Origin: a virus
Virus record (IMG/VR): IMGVR_UViG_3300045733_000255
Location: 1-21,828 of that record
Direction: 5' to 3' (one strand)
Length of the DNA: 21,828 nucleotides
Shown: positions 1-6,400 of the stretch, one piece after another
Numbering within the stretch: the first letter of the stretch is position 1
Layout: each line of letters begins with the position of its first letter
Position numbers and translations under genes: made by a program
Notes under the pieces: model-generated
Database searches by the model: none
What the model was told of the DNA's origin: nothing
What the model saw: the letters and a program-made list of their open reading frames with translations, nothing else

Positions 1-217
1 CGAGTGGGTGTCGGTGACCAGCGCATCGCCACCAGGGTCTGTGGACGACGCGCTGGCGGTGATGCTGTGGGTGTCGGTGACGGTCGCGTTCAGTGGTGAC
101 GTGGCACTGATCGCCGAGCTGGTCGAGTGCGTGTCCGCGGTGCTGGCGTCGAGCGGTGACGTGGCGCTCAGCGTGGCGGCTGTCGAGTGGGTGTCGGACA
201 CGCTGGCGTCCGCATTC
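1..217 (-). repeat. Tandem 60-63 bp coding repeat (DTHS repeat)
   Basis: On the plus strand the core GTGGGTGTCGG, or a close variant, starts at 4, 67, 127 and 187, giving spacings of 63, 60 and 60 bases. These are whole codons, so the array encodes 20-21 residue units with an invariant DTH[S] core. It continues past the window edge. It is most likely a repetitive stalk or linker in a tail protein and prone to copy-number change. Confidence 0.8.
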
Positions 218-867
218 TCCGTGCCACCGCCCGTGTCGGTCAGCACCACCCGCAGCCCGACGTTGGTCAGCGACTGAGTGGCAACCGTGGTCGAGCTGGC
301 CACCGTGGTGCTGGTGATCGCCAGGCTGGAGATGAAGCAGCCCGAGTTTCGGTTGGTCCCCGTCAGCGTGGAGCTGCCAACGGGGCCGGACGTGTACCCG
401 CTCGGCCAGGTCGTCACGCCTGGCTGGGTTCCGTCTGCCGCTCCGCGCCCGCCACCGATGGCCAGCGCAACACCCGGCTGAGCGGTGGCGGTGACCGCCG
501 GACTGACCACGTTGGCGCTGGACGCGGTCCCGCTCCCGTTGACCGTGTCCAGCGTCACCCCGCGCCAGACCGTGAGGGCAACGACCTTGCTCGACCCGCT
601 GGACATGGTCAGAGCGAAGGCCGAGCCCTCCTCCCCCCCCGACGCGGTCATCGTGTAGACCGTGCCTCGAGCGGCCGTGCCGTTGGTCCCCGTGGCGCCG
701 GCCGCGTAGCCCGCCGTCACGGCGGAGTGCGTTGCCGCGTTGCCGTGGTAGAACGCGATCAGGATGAGATCCCCGGCCAGGATCGCCGGGGATGCGGGCA
801 GGGTGTAACTCAGCGCCGAGCTGGTGCTGGAGTACCCCAGCACGTCGGAAACGACAAGCGTTCCCAT
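1..867 (-). CDS. Putative minor tail protein with DTHS repeats (partial)
   Basis: The frame is open for 289 codons from ATG 867 to the left edge, so the C-terminus is missing. A purine-rich stretch (AGGGAGGGGG) lies upstream. The first ~210 residues are Ser/Thr/Gly/Ala-rich and look beta-structured, with motifs such as SGSSKVVALTVWRGV and VALAIGGGRG that resemble jelly-roll or Ig-like phage adhesin domains. From about residue 220 there are tandem ~20-residue repeats centred on DTHS, as in DASVSDTHSTAATLSATSPL. The gene is last in the visible tail operon, 25 bases after its neighbour, where host-contact proteins usually lie. I infer a tail-fibre or baseplate-associated protein; there is no catalytic motif. 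The exact family is not recognised. Confidence 0.65.
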   Translation of the reverse strand, partial: MGTLVVSDVLGYSSTSSALSYTLPASPAILAGDLILIAFYHGNAATHSAVTAGYAAGATGTNGTAARGTVYTMTASGGEEGSAFALTMSSGSSKVVALTVWRGVTLDTVNGSGTASSANVVSPAVTATAQPGVALAIGGGRGAADGTQPGVTTWPSGYTSGPVGSSTLTGTNRNSGCFISSLAITSTTVASSTTVATQSLTNVGLRVVLTDTGGGTENADASVSDTHSTAATLSATSPLDASTADTHSTSSAISATSPLNATVTDTHSITASASSTDPGGDALVTDTHS

Positions 868-892
868 TACCCACCCACCCCCTCCCTGCCGA

Positions 893-1270
893 TCAGGCTG
901 CCAGCGGCGCCACGGCCAGGGTCAGGGAGTTGACATGAAGGGTTGAGCCGTTCACCACGGGCACACCCGCCGTGAACGCGAGGGATCGGACGAAGTTGCC
1001 AGCGGTCGACGCGTCCCATAGGGACGCGTGGGTGATGGTCTCGCTGCCGGTCATGCTGTAGTCCGCCAGCGTCGAGATCGCCATGCTGCCTGCGCTGGGT
1101 GCCGCCCATGTGGCCTGGTTTCGGGTCACGACGGCACTGGCCGCTGTCGCTCCGGCTGCACCTGGGTCGGCCGTGTGCAGCTTCAGGTAGAGCACGGCTG
1201 CCGTCTTGTTCGTGGCGCGGTAGGTGTTCAGGAAGGCAGCAGCCTCAGTCGCGGTCATGCCAACAGTCAC
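893..1270 (-). CDS. Minor tail / tail-fibre-like protein
   Basis: This 125-aa protein starts at GTG 1270, overlapping the upstream stop as GTGA. ATG at codon 5 is an alternative. It has the layout of a small family common in actinophage tail operons: a helical N-terminus (TATEAAAFLNTYRATN), then LYLKLHTADPGAAG, then TRNQATWAAPSAG and an ITHASLWDASTAGNFV segment, ending in a hydrophobic beta-rich tail. Relatives are usually called minor tail or tail-fibre proteins. There is no enzymatic motif. The position after the tape measure and before the repeat protein supports a baseplate or fibre role, but the exact place in the tail is not known. Confidence 0.65.
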   Translation of the reverse strand: MTVGMTATEAAAFLNTYRATNKTAAVLYLKLHTADPGAAGATAASAVVTRNQATWAAPSAGSMAISTLADYSMTGSETITHASLWDASTAGNFVRSLAFTAGVPVVNGSTLHVNSLTLAVAPLAA

Positions 1271-1425
1271 AGCCGGTCGTCCCCTTCGTCGTCGTCCAGC
1301 TCGTGCGCGGTGATCTCCTCCACGCTGGGCGGCGTGAGTGAGCCGTCCGGATGCACGACCGTGCCCGGCGGGTGGGTTGCACTGGCACTGGCCTCGATGG
1401 TCAGCACGAGGGGAACGTTCTCCAT
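1267..1425 (-). CDS. Small acidic protein, 52 aa, tail operon
   Basis: ATG 1425 is preceded by GGAG eight bases upstream, and the TGA overlaps the next gene's GTG start by 4 bases. The product begins MENVPLVLTIEASASATHPP, has a central HPDGSLTPP segment, and ends in a strongly acidic tail with DDDEGDD. Ribosome binding site, spacing and overlap make it a convincing gene despite its size. I do not recognise the family. It could be a small tail accessory or chaperone; the acidic tail suggests a protein-protein contact, which is inference. Confidence 0.7.
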   Translation of the reverse strand: MENVPLVLTIEASASATHPPGTVVHPDGSLTPPSVEEITAHELDDDEGDDRL

Positions 1426-1439
1426 CTGCCTATCTCCTC

Positions 1440-3530
1440 TCAGGAACCGAAGGCAACCTGAACGCTGCCACCGCCATAGTTACGAACGATCGACCGAATG
1501 AAGCTCATGACCTCCCGGTCGCCGCGGAACTGAACCACAGCGACGCTCTGCTGGCTGGGAGCGCCGCCACCCATCCCGATGCCGCCGGTCCTGGGCGCCG
1601 GGATGCCGGACAGCGCGCCTGCCATCGCAGCCTTCAGGCGTGGCGCGGCGCTGTCCATCCCGTCACTGACCATGCTGACGATGGCCTTGCCCGCCCGCCC
1701 GCTGTTCAGCACCCGCAGTGGTCCGACCTTGACCGGGGATCCCGGCAGGAACCCGGAGATCGATCCGATGACGTCCCGCGCCGCACCCGCCAGCGCGCCC
1801 GCCATCGCCTTGATCCCGTTGATAATCCCCTGGATTATCTCGCGCCCCTTGTCGTACATGAGCGAGCCGAGATTGCCGATGGCGCCGACCACCCGGCCGC
1901 CGATCCCGCGTACGTAGTTGATCAATCCAACTACGGCGCCGACCACGGCGCTGTTCGCCCGGTTGAACGCGTCCCGGAAGAAGGTGACCACGGCGATGAT
2001 CCCGCGCACGATTCCGAGCATGATGTTGATCTGCATCCGGATGTAGCCGGAGATGAATCCCCAGACCGCGGACGTAACCGACTTGATCATGTTCCAAGTG
2101 CCGGAGATGAACCCCCCGAGCCATCCGAACACGGCGAGTCCGGCAGTCTTGATCGCCCCCCATGCCGCCAATACGACCGTGCGGAACGTCTCGCTGTGCT
2201 TCCACGCGTAGATCAGCCCCGCGACCAGGGCAATGATCAACACGATGATGATGCCAATCGGGTTGGCACTCATCGCTGCGTTCAGCAGCCATTGAACCCC
2301 GGCCCAGACCTTCGTAGCAGCCGAAGAGATTCCGGTCCAGACCGCGGTTGCTGCGGTCTGGATGTTCACAGCCGCCAGCGCGGTGACGATCTGCCCGAGC
2401 GTGCCCGCCATCGCGAAGCCGGGGCCGGCGAAGGAGACCAGGGCTGCGGTGGTGGTGCCAAGCGCGGACGACGAGCTGGTCTGTGCCTGAATCCACTGCT
2501 CGACCGAGCGCTTCATCGTGTCGATTTTCGCCTTGCCCGACGTCCCGGCCGCGTCGGCCATTCGCTGCGTACTCCCGGCCATCCCCTCCATCCCCTCCTC
2601 CGCGCCCGCAATCGAGGGGAGGATCCCGCGCAGGGTGTCCTCCCACTGCGTGCCGAAGAGGGCAACACCCGCCGCGTTCTGCTTGATCGGGTCCTTGATC
2701 TTGTTCAACGCCTGGAGAGTGGTCATCGTCGCGGACTGAGCCGCGGGTCCGCCCTTGGCGATCTGCGCTGCCGTGTCCTTGGCGTTCAGTCCGATCGCCT
2801 TGAAGCCATCGGCCGTTGTCTTGCTTCCGTCGATCGAGCGTAGAGAGAACTCCTTGAATGCGTCCGCGATCGTGTCGGTATCCCGCGCGCCCGCCTGCAA
2901 TCCTGCACTGAGAATGGTCAGCGCGTGCGCGCCGTCGATCCCTAGCTTGGAGAACTGCGGCGAGTATTCATTCAGGGTGTCCATGAAGTCGCCGGACTTG
3001 TCCAGTCCGAGCTGAAACCCCTTGGTTATGATGTCGAAAGCCTCGATCGAGTTCTTCGCGAGGCCGTTCTTGATCATCTGCCCAGCGGCCTTGGTCGACT
3101 CGTTCACATCGACCCCGAACACGTCGGAGAGAGCGAGAGCGCTCTCCGACATCTTCTGTAGGTCGGCGGATGACATCCTGGTTACGTTGCCGAGGTTGTT
3201 GCCTACGGCCTTGATCGTTTCGTTGATCTCGTCGAGGGATCCGCCGAAGTTGTTCGCGTAGACCTTGCCCGCAACGCCACCGATCCGGGCAGAGTCCTCC
3301 GCGCTCAGGTCGAGCTGGGCCGCCAGCTTCGCCCGGCCGGCGCCGATGTCGAGATTGGCGGCGATCCCGGCGCCGAGCGCGGCGCCCGCCGCAGCGCCGG
3401 CCACGGCGAGTCCGGCCTTCGCGGCGTCCCCGAAGCCGGCCAGTCGGCCGCGTGCCGCCGCAAGCCCCTGCCCGAGTCGCGAGTCGTCGGTGCGGAGGTA
3501 GGCGACCAGTTCGCCGATGCTCAGTGCCAC
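1440..3530 (-). CDS. Tail tape measure protein
   Basis: The 696-aa product sets tail length and is threaded through the tail tube, entering the host envelope at DNA ejection. It starts at GTG 3530, 38 bases after the tail chaperone gene, which is the canonical position. The N-terminal ~60 residues include an Ala/Gly-rich stretch. Residues ~100-350 are helical, a clear membrane segment lies at ~424-443 (IGIIIVLIIALVAGLIYAW), and amphipathic or hydrophobic stretches follow to ~590. Near 594-605 is FLPGSPVKVGPL, the F-PGSP-GPL signature common in tape measure C-termini. With the usual ~1.5 Angstrom per residue this predicts a tail of roughly 100 nm, an estimate from family knowledge. Confidence 0.93.
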   Translation of the reverse strand: MALSIGELVAYLRTDDSRLGQGLAAARGRLAGFGDAAKAGLAVAGAAAGAALGAGIAANLDIGAGRAKLAAQLDLSAEDSARIGGVAGKVYANNFGGSLDEINETIKAVGNNLGNVTRMSSADLQKMSESALALSDVFGVDVNESTKAAGQMIKNGLAKNSIEAFDIITKGFQLGLDKSGDFMDTLNEYSPQFSKLGIDGAHALTILSAGLQAGARDTDTIADAFKEFSLRSIDGSKTTADGFKAIGLNAKDTAAQIAKGGPAAQSATMTTLQALNKIKDPIKQNAAGVALFGTQWEDTLRGILPSIAGAEEGMEGMAGSTQRMADAAGTSGKAKIDTMKRSVEQWIQAQTSSSSALGTTTAALVSFAGPGFAMAGTLGQIVTALAAVNIQTAATAVWTGISSAATKVWAGVQWLLNAAMSANPIGIIIVLIIALVAGLIYAWKHSETFRTVVLAAWGAIKTAGLAVFGWLGGFISGTWNMIKSVTSAVWGFISGYIRMQINIMLGIVRGIIAVVTFFRDAFNRANSAVVGAVVGLINYVRGIGGRVVGAIGNLGSLMYDKGREIIQGIINGIKAMAGALAGAARDVIGSISGFLPGSPVKVGPLRVLNSGRAGKAIVSMVSDGMDSAAPRLKAAMAGALSGIPAPRTGGIGMGGGAPSQQSVAVVQFRGDREVMSFIRSIVRNYGGGSVQVAFGS

Positions 3531-3568
3531 CGGTCACCCACCTTCCATCGCCACCACGTCAGAGCACG

Positions 3569-4317
3569 TCAGAGCCAGGGTGTCACGTCGGCGCCCTGGC
3601 CGAGCGCGTCAATCACACGTTTCCGCTGCTCAGGACCGGCTCGGTCCCATAGCAGCCGGGAACGTGCCGTCATACACCCCTCGATCAGGGCCAGGAGCCA
3701 GGACCAGGGCCGCGCCTTCATCAGCGCCAGGTCCCCGACGTCCACCCGGTAGAGCTGGAGCAGGTCCGCCGTGAGCTCTCGCCAGTGATCGATCAGCCAC
3801 GTGTCCCATGCCTGCCCTCCGGCTTCCGGCGGTTGGACTATTCGCCAGCTGCCGTCCGGGAGACGGCCCCTGCCACGCCAGCCGTCTTCGAGGATCGTCC
3901 AGCCGTCGTTCGTCGTTTCGCCCGGTTCGGCTGGACCGGCGCTTTTCCCTCCCAGCACGCCGTTGCGGCCTCCTCGCCGCTCAGGTGCCAGACGGTGAGA
4001 GTGCCGATGATGTGCTGACGTCCCTCACCCATGACCCCCAGCTCGTCGAGCACGTCGCCGGCGTCACCCAGGAGCTCGCGCTCCAGGCGTAGCGCGTCCA
4101 TCTCTGTAGCCGCTCCCGTGCTGAGCACGAGTCCGGCGACGTCGGACGGATCCACGTCGCCGGACTCGATGCTTTCTGCTGCGGCGCGGCGGAGCGCCAG
4201 CAGCAGCGTGCCCGCCCATGCGCTGATCGTTCCGGGGAACTCCACGGAGCGCCCCCGGATAGGCAGCACCTTCGGCGTGGAGACGCCGAGGACGTCCGTC
4301 AGATCCCGGAATGCCAT
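3569..4317 (-). CDS. Tail assembly chaperone GT (frameshift fusion)
   Basis: The fusion is made by reading from ATG 4317 to the AAA codon ending at 3943, slipping back one base, then reading to the stop at 3569: 125 plus 124 residues, 249 aa. The downstream segment has no convincing independent start. It is rich in Trp and polar residues (DGWTILEDGWRGRG, DTWLIDHWRELTADLLQLYRVD). In lambda-like siphoviruses G and GT bind the tape measure and recruit tail tube protein in a fixed ratio set by a -1 frameshift. Gene order (tube, this, tape measure), overlap of the two frames and the G GGA AAA heptamer all fit. It is not a virion component in studied phages. Confidence 0.88.
3838..4317 (-). CDS. 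Tail assembly chaperone G (unshifted product)
   Basis: This 159-aa product is made when the ribosome does not slip. I chose ATG 4317, with GGGAG ten bases upstream. A GTG at 4326 (three codons longer) overlaps the tube-protein stop as GTGA and is an equally plausible start. The N-terminus MAFRDLTDVLGVSTPKVLPI and the central helical region resemble actinophage tail chaperones. The last ~34 residues after the slip site are basic (NRAKRRTTAGRSSKTAG) and are replaced in the shifted product. The partner is the tape measure encoded just downstream. Confidence 0.88.
   Translation of the reverse strand: MAFRDLTDVLGVSTPKVLPIRGRSVEFPGTISAWAGTLLLALRRAAAESIESGDVDPSDVAGLVLSTGAATEMDALRLERELLGDAGDVLDELGVMGEGRQHIIGTLTVWHLSGEEAATACWEGKAPVQPNRAKRRTTAGRSSKTAGVAGAVSRTAAGE
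3943..3949 (-). other. Programmed -1 frameshift site, G GGA AAA
   Basis: On the minus strand the heptamer GGGAAAA is placed so that zero-frame codons are GGA AAA (G124, K125 of the upstream protein), the X XXY YYZ pattern that allows tandem slippage to GGG AAA. Lambda uses the near-identical GGGAAAG. Slippage joins the upstream frame to the frame ending at 3569. A short inverted repeat (CCGGT at 3935-3939 with ACCGG at 3922-3926) begins three bases downstream and could act as a stimulator. Confidence 0.87.
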
Positions 4318-4322
4318 CCTGC

Positions 4323-4826
4323 TCACACGCTCCCCGGGTTCGGACTGACCGCGGTGCGGGCACCCTGACCCGTCAGGGTGAAGGACGCCACCCTGACGTC
4401 GTCGTACCCGTCCGCGTCCTCGCTCCACTCCACGGCAGCCGTGCCCTGCCAGGCCTCAGCCACGGGGCGACCCGACCCGTTGACCTCGTACCAACGGATT
4501 TCGATCACATTGAACGCGCCGTAGAGCAGCGCCTTCGCGCGCAGTGCCTCCTGGCCCACGTCGTAGGCGGTCGGCGCGGCGCTCTGCCCGGCGCGCTTCA
4601 GCTTGCCACTCAGCTCCCACTGATCGGCCGTCTTCTGCGAACTCTGAGCGCCACCGCCGTCGAACGTGCTCGTGTCCTTCATGACCGCCTTGACCGCGGG
4701 CTTGAAGGTCATCAGGCCGGACACGGGGGTCCAGGTCGGGGACACGCTGGTCCCCGTGTTGACGTCCAGATACCAATCCTTGACTCCGGACGCCGGTCCC
4801 AGGGCAACCCGGGTGGTAGCGGTCAT
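4323..4826 (-). CDS. Major tail (tube) protein
   Basis: This 167-aa protein is the building block of the tail tube. The start is ATG 4826, with GAGAGGA eight bases upstream. The N-terminus TRVALGPASGVKDWYLDVNT, the central KAVMKDTSTFDGGGAQSSQKTADQWELSGKL region and the C-terminal EWSEDADGYDDVRVASFTLTGQGA fit the beta-rich tube fold of the lambda gpV / gp17.1-like group. It lies between the tail terminator and the tail chaperones, the standard place. It is at the short end for the family and lacks an added C-terminal Ig-like domain. Confidence 0.85.
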   Translation of the reverse strand: MTATTRVALGPASGVKDWYLDVNTGTSVSPTWTPVSGLMTFKPAVKAVMKDTSTFDGGGAQSSQKTADQWELSGKLKRAGQSAAPTAYDVGQEALRAKALLYGAFNVIEIRWYEVNGSGRPVAEAWQGTAAVEWSEDADGYDDVRVASFTLTGQGARTAVSPNPGSV

Positions 4827-4839
4827 CTGCTCATCCTCT

Positions 4840-5292
4840 CTACCCCCGGTGTGTACCGGGATCGTGGACCAGCAGCCGATAGTTGCTGGTCCGTTCCATT
4901 CTCCCCGCCGCGTCCCGCCCGATCGGCGTGCCGGACGTCCGGATCAAGGTGCTGACCACCACGCCGTTGGCCAGGGTTAGTGGGTAGTTGCCCAGGAGGC
5001 ACTTGCCAATGGCGTCGTCCAGGTCGTCCCCTGCGGCGACGTCCGTGAGTGACGTGCGCGTGCGCACCTGGACCATGATCATCGACCCGGACAGGGTCGG
5101 CTCATCCCCACCCGCGGGGTACGTGGCCAGTGCGGCAGCAACATCAGGCTTATCCGGATAGACCGAATCGAACACGGGCGGAGGGTTGGCGCTGATGCTC
5201 ACCGTGCCGGTCGGTGTCCAGGTCGCCGCACCCTCGGCGTGGAGCAACGCAGCGAGCCCTGCGCGCAGCTTGCGCTGGACCCCCGGGGCCAT
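4840..5292 (-). CDS. Tail terminator protein
   Basis: This 150-aa protein caps the growing tail tube and docks it to the head. ATG 5292 shares one base with the preceding stop (TGATG). The sequence begins with a helix (GVQRKLRAGLAALLHAEG), then TPTGTVSISANPPPVFDSVYPDKPD, a strand-rich middle (MIMVQVRTRTSLTD), a helix with DDLDDAIGKCLLGNYP, and an end with NYRLLVHDPG. This alternation of sheets and helices and the order (gp10-like, this, tube) match the gpU / gp17 terminator family. The call rests on layout and position. Confidence 0.75.
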   Translation of the reverse strand: MAPGVQRKLRAGLAALLHAEGAATWTPTGTVSISANPPPVFDSVYPDKPDVAAALATYPAGGDEPTLSGSMIMVQVRTRTSLTDVAAGDDLDDAIGKCLLGNYPLTLANGVVVSTLIRTSGTPIGRDAAGRMERTSNYRLLVHDPGTHRG

Positions 5293-5642
5293 CAGGCGCC
5301 CGCCGCGCGCTGGACCGCGACCTGGACCAGGCGCCCCACGTCTTCGGCGCCCTCGGCGAGCGCGTTCTCCAGGTACTTGGCCTTGCGCCCACCCGCGTGC
5401 CGAGCGGTCAGGTCCTCGTGCTGACGGACGGCGTACGGTGTATCGAACGAAACGGCAACCGCACCCTCGCCGTCCGACGAGGAGCGCCCCGAACGCTCCA
5501 GAGTGCCCTCCTCCAGCGGCACGGTCGCCCGCGCCAGGTCGAGGATGTGCTCCCCGCCCGCCATGAGCCCGCGCAGTGCGGCCTGCCTGATCTCCTCCTG
5601 AAGCCCCTGGTTCATCTCCAGATGGAACTCGGCGTTGATCAT
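5292..5642 (-). CDS. HK97 gp10-like neck / head-tail joining protein
   Basis: This 116-aa protein starts at ATG 5642 and overlaps the upstream stop as ATGA. It shows the HK97 gp10 layout: an N-terminal helix (QEEIRQAALRGLMAGGEHILDLARATVP), then LEEGTLERSGRS, a strand-rich centre with VSFDTPYAVRQHED, and a C-terminal helix (KYLENALAEGAEDVGRLVQVAVQRA). Members of this family lie between the stopper and the tail terminator and take part in completing or joining heads and tails. The order of genes here agrees. Confidence 0.82.
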   Translation of the reverse strand: MINAEFHLEMNQGLQEEIRQAALRGLMAGGEHILDLARATVPLEEGTLERSGRSSSDGEGAVAVSFDTPYAVRQHEDLTARHAGGRKAKYLENALAEGAEDVGRLVQVAVQRAAGA

Positions 5643-5962
5643 TCGAGCACCAGCTCCAGGTGATCAGGCGTGCCCAGTCCCGACGTGTGCAGCAGGGATG
5701 TGATCACCGTGCTGGCGCGGGAGCCGAAGGTTGCGGGCAGCGTCACCCTGGAGCCGTCCGGGATCGCCGTGGTGGTCGAGGCCAGGAACACGCGCGCCGA
5801 TGTGACCACCTGCTCACCGGTGCCCGACCGGGTCAACTTGTTCCCGGGGTCCACCATCGCAGCCTCGCTGGTCGCGGTGGCGAGCACGGGACCGTAGGCG
5901 CCCGCACCGGTCAGCCGCTCCACGCTCACGGCGAACGTGAACCACTCCGAAACGTCGGTCAC
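5639..5962 (-). CDS. Head closure (stopper) protein
   Basis: This 107-aa protein starts at GTG 5962, overlapping the adaptor stop as GTGA. It is compact and beta-rich, beginning MTDVSEWFTFAVSVERLTGA and ending with a strand-rich stretch containing STVITSLLHTSGLGTPDHLELVLE. Size and position directly after the adaptor match the SPP1 gp16 / lambda FII type stopper that closes the portal after packaging. There is no signature residue, so the assignment rests mainly on gene order and length. Confidence 0.72.
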   Translation of the reverse strand: MTDVSEWFTFAVSVERLTGAGAYGPVLATATSEAAMVDPGNKLTRSGTGEQVVTSARVFLASTTTAIPDGSRVTLPATFGSRASTVITSLLHTSGLGTPDHLELVLE

Positions 5963-6396
5963 AGGGTCATCCCGCGGAAGCTCAGCGCCGGGGTGTCCAG
6001 CAGTCCGGCCGACCGCAGGACCATCAGGCCCTGGGGGCAGAGCTGGGTAACTAGTGCAGCCTTGGCGTCGCGGGCCCTGTCCGCGAAGGTGTACGACACG
6101 GACGCTGACCCGATCGCGCTTGCCTTGATCGAAGAGTCGGTGCCCGCGGCGTCCGGATCCACCCCGGCAGCGGACAGCGCAGCAGCGTGCGCACAGGTGG
6201 CCTCCTTAAAGGCGGCCAGGGTGTCGGCGTCGGTCGGCAGGCCACCCGCGTCTACGAGGTAGAGCGCCGTTGCCGTGGCTTCGCGCACCAGCATGCTGCC
6301 CGCACGGAGCAGCGAAGCCGCGTTGCTGGGAGCGGCACTGCCCGTCCAGCTCCCCGTGCCCCAGCAGTCCGAGGACGCTGCATAGGTCGTGGCCAT
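5959..6396 (-). CDS. Head-tail adaptor (connector) protein
   Basis: This 145-aa protein starts at ATG 6396, four bases after the preceding gene. It is mostly helical: SNAASLLRAGSMLVREAT, then DADTLAAFKEATCAHAAALSAAGVDPD, a central strand pair (IGSASVSYTF), then ARDAKAALVTQLCPQGLMVLRSAGLL. This helix, beta-hairpin, helix pattern and the place at the head of the neck genes match HK97 gp6 / SPP1 gp15 adaptors, which form a ring on the portal. The N-terminal ~25 residues are Ser/Thr/Gly-rich. Confidence 0.75.
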   Translation of the reverse strand: MATTYAASSDCWGTGSWTGSAAPSNAASLLRAGSMLVREATATALYLVDAGGLPTDADTLAAFKEATCAHAAALSAAGVDPDAAGTDSSIKASAIGSASVSYTFADRARDAKAALVTQLCPQGLMVLRSAGLLDTPALSFRGMTL

Positions 6397-6400
6397 GCCC

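Noticed and set aside
769-793. 9-bp hairpin ATCCCCGGC / GCCGGGGAT in the tail protein gene
   Set aside because: Short stem within coding sequence, without other signals; not distinguishable from chance.
1338-2843. Plus-strand open frame of 501 codons opposite the tape measure gene
   Set aside because: The minus-strand frame has clear tape measure features; the plus frame is a composition-driven shadow with no ribosome binding site.
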